Positions 38,301 through 50,560 of a stretch of DNA of 64,000 bases are shown piece by piece (within the stretch, counting starts at the first letter, position 1; each line of letters opens with the position of its first letter). A model generated the notes under the pieces. The model saw only the letters and a program-made list of their open reading frames with translations, had not been told where the DNA came from and made no database searches. A program made the translations under genes and the position numbers. Origin of the DNA: Echinococcus granulosus (Eukaryota > Platyhelminthes > Cestoda > Cyclophyllidea > Taeniidae); assembly GCF_000524195.1 (NCBI RefSeq), contig NW_020170432.1:211479-275478 (forward strand), in the 5' to 3' direction.

Positions 38301-40084
38301 CAATGGACGAGGGTGGCAGCCATACGTTTGTAAGTCAGTGATAACTCCAAGCGGCAGTCACCCATTCAGCTGAAAAATTATTCAACTGGTAGAACTAATG
38401 ACAAAATGGTGATAATAGTACTGAAAAACTGTGGCAAGTAAAATCTGGCGCTAGAAGAGAATCCTCCACCCTAAGAGTAAAGGGAAGGAAATAATCCACG
38501 GCTAACCCTTAATCCTACCACTGGTGAAAGTTAGTCTGAGATTGGCCTGACTCTCGATTCGACTTCTTATGGCGCAAGACTTCGAAGTCAGCATATGTAA
38601 GGAGACAAAAGTGAGGTAAGCGGGTTGTAGCCACCGTTTTGTGTACGCAATGCATGCACACATACAACCCCTGGCCGATGTCAAACCGGCCACATGCGCT
38701 AGAAGTTTATCTTAAGGATAGCGTGAACTCCTCTTAACAACACTACGAGGGGTGCAGGTAGCGAAGTACGCCAAAAAGTGATACATCCTTCCGGGTAAAT
38801 ATGCATACAAACAGAGACGACGAGGCGTGGAGCCATGGATAAAGATGCACACCAATTTGCAATAAGTAATTATGGTTTCAAGTTAAACTAACTTCCTGTT
38901 GCGTCACGCCGCTAAAAAGGACAAAAATGCTCAACAGAGGCCTTGGAGTGACAATTATGGACGACAAATCTTACTGGTTGCGATAGGTTAGAGAAACTTA
39001 GGTAGTAGTAAATAATCGCGTGAGTGGCTAAAAGCGTCACATTCCTACTTAAAATAGGGCAGTCAAAACCTTGACAACAAAAAGTACCCGATAAATTTTT
39101 TCACCAGTGGACTTTGAGGTATTAGGAAGGAGGTTAGCTATCATAAAGTACTTCCGTCTGCCGTAAACACCTTTAATTGCGCCATTTTGCCGTCGGAGCG
39201 GAGTGCAGTTCCAACTTTTCAACACCCACTTTACCGTAGCTCATTTAATTAAGGCTTTTAGAAAAAACCGCAAGTTCATTTTCGTTTGATTTGCTCATAA
39301 AAAACAACAAAACGGCGATTGTGATTTGTCTAAGACGCTCCAGATTCTTCCCCAACGTAAGGTGGTGACAAAACGGAAATTATGATCTGTTTGTGGCGCA
39401 TTCTACTTGCTACTGATAAATTACAGTCGATGTTAGTTTCAGCTACCATTGGTCCCGAAGTCCAGGCTAAATACCATTTCTTTATTCCCATTGGACGCAT
39501 CATGTTAAAATTACCCGAAGTGGAGGACAGACAGGTCAGAATTTAGAGCTTTTGAATAAAGATGCGGTTCGGAACGAATCCACTGCCCATACATAACAGT
39601 ACATCAGTGCCCAAGAAATTCGCATCTCCTTTGACCTAAAGAGGTTAGCACTACAAAACGCGTAATAATAAGGTTATTCGTCAAACAAACACGCGTAATC
39701 GCCAGACCTACTGACACTTAAAAATTCTAAGTAAAGCAAAGCCTGTCCAGCTTCTCAATAAAAAATAATAACCAGGGGATACAAATGAAATTATCAGTAA
39801 CCACATTCTCGTGATCATCAAGTGAAGAAGGACTCACTGGCGTATAAATGCATTCCAGTGAGGAGTGCACCAGGAAGGAGGTAAAGGAGGAATGAAATAT
39901 CAGTGCCATCGGTATCCCATGTGTTGAATGTAGCAGCCTCCATCATCTCAAGGACGTGTAGTCCGAAGGAAAGGATAAGACCATCGACGACAGCAGTGCA
40001 AGCAAAGGCGCTCAGGAGAACCAACCAGGCCCGCAAACTGCGACCGATATTGGCTACAATGGAGTGGTGAAGGTGTGATAACAT
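20301..40084 (-). CDS. Monocarboxylate-transporter-like protein (SLC16, MFS) with giant central loop
   Basis: Plasma-membrane solute carrier with 12 predicted helices. Exons, 5' to 3': 40084-39838, 35886-35743, 30778-30573, 28341-28157, 27820-27493, 26416-26048, 25300-25199, 24975-24655, 24539-24290, 23249-23064, 21293-20988, 20905-20780, 20707-20301. Every junction is GT-AG and in phase; total 3,177 nt, about 1,058 aa. Helices 1-6 lie in residues 20-207, with the family's helix 4-5 pattern (LLYFPSLSIVAQWFESRRAL, GSGVGT, WRGLLIIFG). Helices 7-12 lie in about 700-960, including GIAHLLGRLIA, LTPAFVYLLVFQGAGAIAGP and WAYYTCGLVFLLSALAY. Between them is a cytoplasmic loop of about 490 residues that is basic and Arg-rich at first (RRRAVERRRRLERER), then Ser/Thr- and Gly-rich. 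The SLC16 N-terminal signature (DGGWGW-like) is degenerate (GRSLRAW). In helix 8 the Arg of the classic Asp...Arg pair is present, but His stands four residues before it, so proton-lactate transport is not assured. The ATG at 40084 is the first after an in-frame TAA. The last exon ends in a stop but also holds a GTAAGT at 20322-20327, so an extra 3' exon is possible. Confidence 0.85.
21720..23050. repeat. Pyrimidine-rich degenerate minisatellite filling an intron
   Basis: About 1.3 kb built on the plus strand from variants of CTGTC, CTGCC, CCACC, CTATC and TCCAT words. It occupies most of the transporter intron 21294-23063. Lack of stops in C/T-rich sequence produces long spurious plus-strand frames (233 and 296 codons) dominated by Leu, Ser, Pro and Cys. 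On the gene's sense strand it is purine-rich. Confidence 0.75.
26800..26905. repeat. Dispersed repeat family 1, partial copy
   Basis: Contains CCATGGCCAAGTTTTGTAGC and GTGGTATGAGG followed by CTACTGGTTGATGAG, matching the right half of the copy at 14890-15345. Lies in the transporter intron 26417-27492. Confidence 0.45.
28945..29045. repeat. Dispersed repeat family 1, partial copy
   Basis: Contains CATGGTCAAGTTTTGCCACA and GTTTCTTACGACTGATTGAC, then a TAGTCCAAGTTCTGA block that also occurs in diverged form near 50335. Lies in the transporter intron 28342-30572. Confidence 0.45.
34464..34563. other. Assembly gap (100 N)
   Basis: Exactly 100 N, within the transporter intron 30779-35742; true length unknown. 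Confidence 0.99.
36485..36505. repeat. Near-palindromic 21-mer, copy 1
   Basis: Core GTCACGTATGTGTGAC is an imperfect palindrome. The 21 bases recur identically at 52306-52326 in the same orientation, with different flanks. It could be the remnant end of a small mobile element or a shared protein-binding site. Lies in the transporter's first intron. Confidence 0.5.
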
Positions 40085-41610
40085 GGCCGGTGGTAGAAGA
40101 GACTGTCTCAACTTGGCTTACCGCCTGCAACTTGGCCGGGTGCGTTTAAAATAGTCGGGATTTGGACCTGGAAGGTTGGAGGTTTTAGGAAAAATGGACA
40201 TACTTCAGGATCCATTTAAAATACTAAATACGTTATTCCTTAAAGAAAAATACTGAATGCAGAGAGAGGCAGACCTTCCCACTACAGCTTTAGAACCTAC
40301 AATAGAAAAAGGACATGCGCAAGACAGATTTAAAGATGCATTCGGCCAACTGCACACGCATCGAAAAGGAGCTGCGTTTTATGCCAAACAAAGAATTACA
40401 TTCCAAAGCCATCCATGCTAAAAATACCGACTGCTGCGGGAAGATAGATACAACAAGTTATTTTGGATCACCAAACGAACTACTATTAATAATAAATACA
40501 GATGCCCTAACGTTGAGGGCAAGAGCACGACAAAAGACGGGGAGGATTCTTTTGTGAAGAATCACATCCTAGTAAACTCATGTACTGAAATACAGTTGGA
40601 CCCCAATTACAACACAATCTAACATCATTCGCACAAGCGAACGGCAAGGGGAAATAACCTATGTAACTAAAAACGAAAAAAACCGAACCGGTGAAATTTG
40701 AGGCTTCCCCGTTAAATTAGTTTATGGACTCCTTCAGCTAGGTACAGCAAAAAATTCAGAATAACTTACCAGATGATGCCCTTATGAGTTAGGTCAGCAT
40801 GGCGTAATTATGAGTAACTGTGCGGAAACTCGAGCAGTACACCTGACAGCACCCCAAACTTCAACACTCAAATCGGCGCACCTCGTTGGAACACTTTAAG
40901 CAAACATTAAAACAGTTCTCATTGTGACCTTTAGAATTAATAACACTCCTTTCAGATCTAAGAAAAACTTATTTTTATTATTTTAGTTTTAAAGCGTTAT
41001 TTTATAGGCTTTCAACTAGTATCACTCAAAAGGGACTTAAAAGACAAAGACAAATGCCATAAAATTTGAAATTGACTGTTGCCACAGTTTTTGGCTAAAT
41101 TTAAGATAAAACTCAATAGCTCCGTAATACCTACGTCGTTTTAATGTACCGTTCAGGAAAAAGGCATGTAGGAAATTCGAATCTCGTGACCGGATCGTCC
41201 TCCCCCGTACCTAGTGACTGCGGTTCTCCCCGTTCTTAAACGATGTACTTTCCCTCTCCATCTTTCCCTCTTTAATAAATATGTCCAAAATGAATCAACC
41301 GGGCTCGTCTAAGAACGCTAGGAACAGGGAAGTGGAGACCGATGAGTCTCGCCCTACATTAGCACATACCCTTAAATAACCAAAACTAGGGTTTAGCAAA
41401 AATTTCAAGGTGAATATATAATGCTGTGACTAGGTGTCACCTTGATTGCGTGAGAGTTCAATGACCGGCTCGATCGGATGGTAGATGTATTTGCCTGTTG
41501 TGAACGCTGGCAGAGGAGGTTAACAGAGAGAAGGACTGGAGACGATGCTCAACGGAGTACAGAGCTACGCAATGCGCTGGCTGTTTAAACCTTGATTTCG
41601 ACGGAAATCC
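40085..41610. other. Intergenic region between divergent genes, left part
   Basis: AT-rich, no supported gene. A CTATTTTAAA element lies about 65-75 bp upstream of the transporter start (minus strand), a weak TATA candidate. The frame at 40315-40557 (plus) has no support. Confidence 0.4.
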
Positions 41611-41613
41611 TAC

Positions 41614-42198
41614 ATGAATGCTCCACCACTGCACCTTTACCAATTAGGCTCGCCTCCGGGCCATGCCAGTAGCCCTGGTTGTAGCGTTCCGGGACTCCCT
41701 GAAGACGAAAGAAAACACAATACTCGGACAGAATATACATTCAGCACAGAGAGGGTGTCTGGGCTATTAGCATGGCCCAAAAGGCCAGCCCACCCAGTGA
41801 GGTACAAGGGGACTAATTCAAAGTGCAAAAGTGGCCCCTCACCAATACCGAGGGACAATATGCCAACAATGCATAGTATGTCGAGTAATGTGTTAACTTT
41901 CGTCTTTAAAGAAATCAAGAAGCATTCAAAAACTGCCGATAATTTTAGAAGCAAACATAAATCTGAGAGCGAACTGGGCTAAATTTTGTCAAGCTTTCCA
42001 GCAAATATAAAAAAATGTATGCGGTCACAAGTTTCTGGCTCTGAAATAGAGGCCTCATGTAATAAAACTTTCAAAATTATCAGCAAGCTGACTGATTTGT
42101 TTTCGTTACTGTCTTTAGGTGAAACCTTATTAAGGTTTAATAGTTATTTATACACAATTAAAGATGACATGTTTTGCCTAGCGGGTTACTGGATTTAA
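41614..42198 (+). pseudogene. Unassigned 195-codon frame with one in-frame stop
   Basis: A single plus-strand frame runs from the ATG at 41614 to TAA at 42198, broken only by TAA at 41980-41982. The part after about 41880 has a lysine- and leucine-rich composition that looks coding (FVFKEIKKHSKTADNF, then after the stop KIISKLTDLFSLLSL). No family recognised. Position just upstream of the amidotransferase gene makes it either a decayed gene, an unrelated exon, or chance. Confidence 0.25.
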
Positions 42199-42855
42199 GC
42201 ACAAGGCCCTTTTTATCCGTTTTATGTGTACATGCATTCAAAATACCTCTTAGGTGTAAAAAAGTAGCAGAAAACTGTTTATAACTATTCTTACTTTCTC
42301 ACACTACATGACAACCTTGAGTGCAGGTCCCGCTTTTCACCGTGGTTGGTTGTGGTGTGTATTATTGTGTCGAGTTTTCTTCTGTCTGTTTATGCAGATA
42401 TTTCGCTTGACTTTTCAATGCTCTTGTCTCTTTTTGGGCTTCTCAATTTTTATGCGCTTTACAGCATGTTGTTACTTGAAAAGCACTAAATTTTGGCTTA
42501 AGTTGATAAAAATGTGGGAAATGGGCGGATGGTGCTAGTCAAATATGTTCAACCTTATAGTATATTATAAAGACGACTTGACAGTCATGCGTTTGAGCAG
42601 TGAGGAATTGTAGAATCGATTAGGAAGATTTTGGTTGAAATTTATGGCAGACTAATCAAATTCGACCCTTTTTTATTTCCCCTTTCTTGCCTTTGCTTGT
42701 TTGTTTATTGTGTTCCGCTTAGTAGCAAATAAAGACTCCAATTAATCAGGTTCTTCCACGACATGGCCTTACACAGGTTGTAATTTTTTAGTTCTTATCT
42801 TTGTTATTGCGTAATGATGTTTTTTTTACTCTTAGCCAACTGAAACAATTTGCTA

Positions 42856-45771
42856 ATGCTCCGATTATTTCACCCTCTACAACGTTCAGTTGCATTTTAC
42901 TCTACCGCAACGTCAAAGTGTGTTCCTATTATCGGTCTGGAGATTCATGCACAGTTGACAAGTGTTCGTTCGAAGCTCTTTTCTCCTGCACACTATTCAT
43001 TCGCTGCGCCGCCAAATACCCAGGTTGCACCCCTTGATGCCGCTCTCCCTGGCTCCATGCCCGTAAGCCATTCTTCTAAAGACTTTCCATGGTTTGTCAA
43101 GAATGAATAATAAGGACACTCATATTAAATGCTAATTCATCTGGAGAGAAGTCTTATGTGCGTAAATGAAATCTACTCCTCTTTTTTAGCAAGTGACGCT
43201 TTATACTTTATTTAGATACTGAATCGCGACTGCGTTGTATGGGCAGTAGTGGCCGCGCTTGCCCTGAATTGTCGCATCAATTCTCTCTCAAGGTTTGATC
43301 GTAAGCACTACTTCTACTCCGACTCTCCTGCCGGCTTTCAGATCACGCAGCACGAACAACCCATCGCCGAGAATGGCTGGCTTGAGTATGTTTGGAAGCT
43401 GCCAGGAACTAAATCCTCTCCACAGGTTAGCAAGACTAAAATCAGGCGAATTCAACTGGAACAAGATACGGGAAAGAGCCTTTATGATGAAAAAACTGGT
43501 CGAAGCCTTATTGACCTCAATAGGGCTGGTAAATATTCACTTTAGAACACTTGTCTATCATTCTATTCTCTTTACGACAGGTGTGGCTTTAATTGAGATA
43601 GTAACAGATCCGGACTTTAGCACGAGTTATCAAGCCGCGGCGTTTGTGGATGAGTTGGCGACGCTGTTGCATCACCTCCGCGTATGCTCGGCCAGCATGT
43701 CGACTGGGGAAATGCGGGTAGATATTAACATCTCTGTTGGATCTTCCATCTCTCAACAGGGATCTATAGTAGAGGTGAAGAATGTCAACAGTCTTCGTGC
43801 CATTCGTTGTGCTATCGGTAAGATTGCCAATTATCAAGAGCTGTGTTAAATGCACTGCTACTTTAGCCATAAGAACGTGCTTTTTAGTGCTGGTTAGCCA
43901 GTCAAATTGAGCAATTGACCACTCTTGGTCCTTTTTGGCACCACTTTTTCCTCTAGTATTATCGGATTTCTTCGATTTCCTAGTCTATCCACAAGCATCA
44001 CCAAACCTTGACTTGTTGTTGTTCCTGATTCTTGATATCTTTTAGATTATGAAGTATCTCGACAGCGTGGAATTTTTTGCTCCGGTGGTACCGTCATCAA
44101 CGAAACACGCTCTTTCGACCTGCTTAGCAGGTGAGGTTTTGCCAAGCTCCTTTCGTGTCCATTCTTATCCCATTCCTTATTTTTTTATTGTCTGCAGTAA
44201 AACTATACCTATGCGTGATAAGGAAGTGGTTCAGGACTATCGATATTTGCCGGAGCCTAACCTACCTCCTCTGCGCATTCTTGAATCCTGCGAAGCCTGC
44301 TCTTCGATGGCGGCTCCCTCTACGTCTGGAACAGTTTGTGTCGGCTGTATACGACTTCAGCACGAAGCCAGTTTTGCCCAGCTGCCAAATCAGCTTCGTC
44401 GGAATCTTGTATTCCAACATGGTCTCCCTCCTGAACGCGCAGCTTCTCTAATTGAGGAACCTCAGTTGTGTTCTCTCTACTTCTCCACCTCTGCCCTCAT
44501 TCTCTCCCAACTTCCCTCCTTAGAGGAGCAGGTTCTAGCAGTTCAAGGCGTTTCACGAGACGAGCTCGAGGGACTTGTGCACCGTGAAATTGCGTTTTGG
44601 TGCTCTGGCCTGCTCTACAGCGGTCTTCATGATACACCTGGCTTCCGGTGCGTGCTTGGGAAATTGCTTCTATTTACACTTTGCAAGTAAAAGTAATCTT
44701 TTTTTTCTAGCCTTCCATCTGCGGCACAGTTGTCCCAGTTTGTGATCATGACCTTATCCGGCCAAGTATTCGGCACCGGAGCTGAGCAAGTATGGAATTT
44801 CTATGAACTCCTTTTCGTCTCCACATAAACACTCATTCAATTTCCCTCTACTTAACGCAGGTGTTGAATTATCTTTGTGCCGAGGGGGCGTCAGCTAATG
44901 CCCTAGAGATTGCGGGCAGAACCGGAGCTCTGCTTGTTCACGATCTGTCTCTAATTCGTTCCACCTGTATGGATTTTATCAAATCCAATCCGGCTCCAGT
45001 ATGTCTATATTATAGTATTTGAAATTTTTCCCCATTTCAAGGTATAAAGTAATTACTCTACTACATAAGGTTTCTTTCATTCGAAGGCCTTTTCCCACTC
45101 TCGTCTGTATTTAACTTTCTTCTTTGGTATTCACGTGAATTTAAATTGATTGACATACAGCGAGGAAGACTATGTGATGATTGTCTCTATCGCCCCAAAA
45201 AGAAGTTAATTTGCCAGCACCTGTGCACCCTGTAGATTTACATGGTACATATTCTGTAAGGACGCAATCTATGGTACTCTCTCTGCTCAGTTGTCGAGCA
45301 GGTTTCTTGTCAACGCTACTAACGGCCCTTTCAAACACTACTTTGATTCCCGCATTTCTGGCCCCCTCCGCTGCTAACGCTTAAATATCCTGCAAAATCG
45401 CTCTTTCGTGACCACTCTGTATGTAATAACACCAATCATGGTTGATAGCTTTCCCAAATCCTCCACCTGCCGTGTAAAGAAGTGTGTAACCTCTTCGGGA
45501 CGCCTATTTATTTTCAGTAGTATTTACGTAACCCTGTCCTGTTTATGCCCTGAAGGTACTGAAATACATCCGCAAAGGTCGTAAACGTTGGCATCTGCAG
45601 TCAATGGTGAATCGAATCGTGCGTAGCACCGAGAGCACCCAGTTGCTTCACGAGGGTCTTGTGGAGCGCTGTCTTTCTGACCTCCTTAATAGAGTCGACG
45701 ACGATGGTAGGTCAATTCCATGGACTCCAATTCATTGTTCTGTGATAGAAAGAACCCTTCTCTTGTCTTAA
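42856..45771 (+). CDS. GATB: Glutamyl-tRNA(Gln) amidotransferase subunit B, mitochondrial
   Basis: Subunit of the mitochondrial GatCAB enzyme, which converts misacylated Glu-tRNA(Gln) to Gln-tRNA(Gln). GatB binds the tRNA and activates the glutamyl group with ATP. Eight exons: 42856-43062, 43216-43528, 43581-43817, 44046-44130, 44198-44647, 44711-44789, 44861-44998, 45556-45771. All introns are GT-AG, all phases agree, total 1,725 nt (574 aa), close to the usual length. The N-terminus ([17 protein letters not shown]) looks like a mitochondrial presequence. Signatures seen: [15 protein letters not shown]-like [81 protein letters not shown]. The tail from exon 6 on is the YqeY-like tRNA-binding domain, with [16 protein letters not shown] as the late conserved block. 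The last 24 residues are unconserved. A GTAGGT at 45707 could be a donor to an alternative last exon. Confidence 0.95.
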
Positions 45772-45974
45772 CCTCCTACTCCCTGCCCTCTTACGACACG
45801 AGTCATTGCCTCCACTCATAGAGAAATTGACGAAAATTAAAACACTTCCTGGTATTTGCGAATCATGGGTAACTAAATGAGTTCGTGCTGTTTTGGATGG
45901 CAAAAGAGGTAGTTTTGTGGCTGTGTGAGGTATGCAGTCTTGGGTCGTCAGTCCTGGCTTCTTCTACAGAATTC

Positions 45975-46180
45975 TTTGCTACACTTCTTTGAGATGCATC
46001 GCATCCAGTGCGTCGATCTCAGTCTTCAACAAGTAACCTTCAGCAAATGAACGCTTCTGTCTGCGGTTTGTCACGCACACACGCATGGTAAGCACAGTGT
46101 TCTGATGATGAGGTGATGCTTGTGTCGGAAGTGTGAAATATGTGGGAACTAGACCGGTTGGGAATCTAGAGCGCAATAAG
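45975..46180. repeat. Dispersed repeat family 3, copy 1
   Basis: Shares a TTTGTC..CACACACGC..(G)AAGCACAGTGTT block, then a GATGAGGTGA/AAGAGGTGAGC stretch and later TGTGGG/GTGTGG words, with 58395-58580 in the same orientation. Its 82-aa minus frame has no recognised domain. Confidence 0.45.
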
Positions 46181-46229
46181 TTGTATCTTGCAGACTGATT
46201 GACGATATAGTGCGCGTATAGCCGCATAT

Positions 46230-49200
46230 AGAGTATTTAGTCACTGGTTTTGAGTTATTACTCCTGAAATTAGTTCGGTTTTACCTTTGGCCTCTAATTT
46301 ATGTGATCAGTTTGCTCCGGACTGCTTTTGCCTTTAACAGGCAGGTGGCATCTGTGCACTGTGGGTCGTGGCATTCTTGTTCTGATGACTCATGATAAAA
46401 AACCCTACCATATTTGAATAAGTAGAAATCAATGTTTCGTTTAAAGCAATCGGATTATTTCCAGCGCAAACCATAGGGTCGGTATTTTGTGGAGGGTGTT
46501 TGACCTTCCCCACCGTTAATTCATGCTGACTGTCGTTAAGCCTGGACGCGTTCTCCATTTGAACCAATCAAGATGGCTTTTGGAATTTTGTGAAAGGTCA
46601 CCTTGTAATAAAGTTCCTCCTGACAATGCCTAATCCAAATCAAAGGTGAAACAACCACACTGAGTTGGAAAATGGCTTCAAAGATTGCGTGATAAATGTA
46701 TAGCATTCATGATATTTTACGCGTACTTTATTTCGGGATAATCAGATGTCTATCTTGTTGTGTGAGAATGGTTGTCAGCAGAAGTGAGAATAAGCATGAT
46801 TTGTTACTTCTTTTCTATCGACTTTTTACTCACTACCGCCTTCTGTAAAAGCTTGAATTCATTTATTTTTTGTTTTCTTTCCATTTTAGGGACACTAATG
46901 AAATAGGCTACTTTTTTGCGGAAAGGCGTGTACATATGCACAATTCAAATTTGTACCCTGGGGCAAATAAAGTCGCTATGATGAGGAATTTTCTCTTTTC
47001 ATATGCCATCCTTGGAAGTTTCTGAGATTTGTCAAAACGTTTGTTATTCGCATTATCTTTACTAGGTGGATTCGGAAAAGAGAAGAATGTGTTACCTATT
47101 CTGCGAACCGACGACAACTCGGTTTTAATTGTGGCCGAGATCTATCCACCTCGATGTTGATCAACTTGGCGATATTTCTCCTCTTAGAACACAACACTTG
47201 ACTCCAAACGAGGTAATTCATCCTTTAGGATAAGGGGGAGGAGGGAGGGGTACCGCCTCATCCTCATCCTTCATCGCCACCGGCTTATGTCTCGTGGGGG
47301 AAGGATCACCATCCTTCAATGGATCATTGGACTGCCGTAGACATTAAAACCCCCCAAAAATTTTTCATGAAAGGACGGCTTTAACTCGCAATTTCCACCT
47401 TCGGAAAAACCATGAAGTCGTAAATATTCACCAACTGACAAATCACGCGAACTTCGGGGGGCTACCCTCAGGGTCGGCTCTCACTCGATCCTATCGCTCT
47501 CCGAGTTCTTCACCTCATATCCCTACGGAGCTTTCCGCCTCCTCCTTCTTTTTTTCATTCCTATGTGCGTGTGAGAGTACTCACACACTCCATGTTTTTA
47601 CCCCGAACTCCTTCTCCCAGGCAGACAGGGGCAAGTGGGGATTTAAGGAAGAAAAAAAGCATAATCTCAAACCCTGAGGCGATGGGGGGGAGGGTGGTTT
47701 GTCCTCACCACTTTAAGCGTGCGTTTTTTTTCTCCCTTCTCTCTGTAAAAAATCCGCGAATTCCTACGCTCGAATTTTAGCGTCGGCTTGACTTAGACAA
47801 GGTAGGCAGGACTCCCTTTCCTCCCTCCCCCCGCCTTCCCCTTAAGCCATATTAATTTCTCTGCCCGATGGATGGACTGTTCGAGATCACTCAAGACTGC
47901 GGGGCTCGAGGTTTCTCTGTTCTTCCTGAAGGCATTATAAGACCGTAGCCAAACGACCGCTCCCAATGGCATAACGCTGACCCCTCGGGCCTTCAGATTG
48001 GTTGGATGGGGCTAGCAGTAGCCCTGGTACCAATTTTGCTATGCCGGTTCTCCATATGGAGGGGTAGTTGGGTTTGTTTAAGGTGTTTTGTTTTAAGGTG
48101 TACTTACCGCCCGATAGTTGTGGTGTTTGGCCTCTTGTTGCGTTCCGGTCATGTGACCCCTGGGACACTAAAGGGCTACCTCTAAAGTCATTTAGCAATA
48201 CACGGTAGGGAGGGTGGGAATTGCCTCTTTCTCCCTCTGTCCGTCACAAATTACGATCACCGAGGTGGTGAATGAGTGCTTCATTGAGCTGTAAAATTTT
48301 ATTAGCGTAGCGCGCTCTGAGTACTTTTGTCAGCTGTTAGTGGGGGTGTCAGTCCGTGTCAACGGTGTAAATTTTGAATCAGTAATGCTTAAAAAGTACC
48401 ACAAAGTGGGTACTTTCTCTTCCCTGTTCTTAAATATTCGAAATCATTCCTGTCATTTATGAGGGTTGTTTAGTTTAAACCGGGACTTTATCTCGTGGCC
48501 ATTTCAAATGTGTGTCCGATGCTTATTTTGGTGGCAACTTGCATATTTAATCGTTTTTGATACACAAAATCCAATTAGACTGTTTGACAAGTGCAGGTGA
48601 TTTGAACGCGTGGGTAAGTGCGACTTGTCATTTACCTTGTCAACCTGTCGATGTGGCAACATCAGTAGACATTTTGACCGACTTTAGTGGACAATTTAGC
48701 GTGGTTGATAGATAATATGCAGGGTGTATAAAGCAAACTCGCCTACTAGGGAAGGACCACGCATTTATCTTCATCTCTTCCTGAGTCGGTATATGTAGAT
48801 TGAGAAAAAGAGCTGTCAGGTAAGCCCAGTAGGCGGACTTACGACGATTGCTGGGTCCTCTAGGTAGAGTTTTCAAAAAGTCTCCAGCTAAGGCATGATC
48901 GATGCAAAGTACCATTGTTCCTTTTTATGTGCTCCCTCTCACAGTCACCATTGAAGCGCTTGATTTATATCCATGGACGCATACAATATGACGGTGTGTT
49001 CTAATAGCAAAAAGTTTTTATCTTTTCTGGTGGCGGTGAAAGTAATGCTTGCGCCTATTCTCCCAAAGTTATCTCCTCTAGGGTATGAGAATCACCTTTT
49101 CTGCAAGGAGTGACTACGCCAAATTGGGACTTCTGATACCTAGAAATAAGTTTTGGTATCGGTGCTTCACCACTCTTGGGTTCGGAAATACTCCCGTAGG

Positions 49201-50290
49201 TTCGGATTATCATCAAATGATCCGCTTTCTTGCCTCGCGATCTATGTACATTGGCCCGTCTACTGTGGCGGTAGACATGGAAGAGTGGTCCCCAAAAGCG
49301 TCTGAAGCCACTGCGGATCATGGAGGTCTGGTCAGGTCTTCCCATACTACTAATCTCTCAGGTACTCAAACTTCTGACCCTTTTGAGGTCTTTTAAGGTA
49401 GAAGGTGGGTAAATTTTAAGTAAAGCCACCCACTATACGGCATAAAAACAAACTGGAATTTTGATCTGTCTGTTACCACAACACGAGGCTGTAAAAAGCG
49501 GAGATAATTGAAGGTTACTCCTTCCATTGCCTCCACCTCGGTTGCTGTGTTCCTACAATTGTTCTACCTTCAACACAGCCAGTTAGCTAACCCTCTGGTT
49601 TTCAGCTACCAGGAAGGAAGAGAATCCGAAGTCCACTGCACACACACACGCAGGTGAAAAACAAGTGTGGCGCCCTTTGTTGTCGGTCGTCGGAGGTAAT
49701 AGGATGGAATTTAGGGAGTGATTTCCTCCTCCTTTCCTTTTAAATAATTTTTTAAAGGACGTGTGATTTGTAAGCCTATTTTCACATCAATTTTGTCCAC
49801 AAATTCGCTGTAATTAATCTGCTTTCATTGTCAGTGCTTCGTTGGAGACGCATAAACGAGACTCAAAGTAAAAAAGAGGAAGAAGAGGACTACCGAATCT
49901 TTCTACTGCCAAGAATTCGGCCTCGGTAGTTAAGCGGGTTCACAGTTCGCAGTCCATTCTGCTGGTTAACGACCTAAGGTGACAGGTTTGACCTGCCCAT
50001 GTTCTGGTACTGCCGACCTTTCAAGTATTGTTTAAGATTGGAGTCACGTGATCCTCTTGGCGGGCACCTTGTTGACGTCAGGAGTCACACACACACACTA
50101 CCGCCATCAAAATCGCCTGACAGGATTCACACCTAAAGACCCAGTTTCCTGAATAATGCTAATCTCGAATGTATTCGCAGACACATAAGTTGAGCTTTGA
50201 CCCTTTTGCAAGCAGAGCTTCAGGATATTGTCCCAAGTGGGGTCCACCATGGAACCCTCACATAAGTCATTTCTGTAGCGACTTGAGGTG
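46230..50290. other. Non-coding, unassigned ORFs
   Basis: Nothing with splice support. A 91-codon minus frame with ATG at 48915 begins MVLCIDHALAGDFLKTLPRG, with a GTAAGT at codon 25 and a CATAAAAAGG just upstream, and is the best single candidate for a first exon here. Overlapping frames at 49055-49396 are open on both strands without family resemblance. A CA microsatellite sits at about 50087-50098. Confidence 0.35.
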
Positions 50291-50434
50291 AATTGCTGCG
50301 TTGTGTTAGGCAGCGGTGTCTCGTTCGTGCCGAATGACTAATCCAAGTCCTGATTGTTTCCGACGAAGTCGTTTCAGCATTTACGTCCAAGGTCAACGAT
50401 ACACAGCTAGCACAGTCTTCTCTCGGTGTAATCG

Positions 50435-50560
50435 TGAAGTTCTTTGTTCGTTCAACAAACATTGTGACGTGATGCTCCTGTCACCTCCCATCACAACCAA
50501 GAAGTCGGTCAGCAAACAATGTAACAAAGGATTAGCTAGATACTGTCCGTGAAGAGGGTG
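50435..50560. repeat. Dispersed repeat family 2, copy 1
   Basis: A GTCGGTCAGCAAACA block followed by TAGCTAGATACTG matches 54130-54235 in the same orientation and spacing, with diverged sequence between. Just left of it, 50300-50365 carries a family 1 fragment. Confidence 0.55.
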
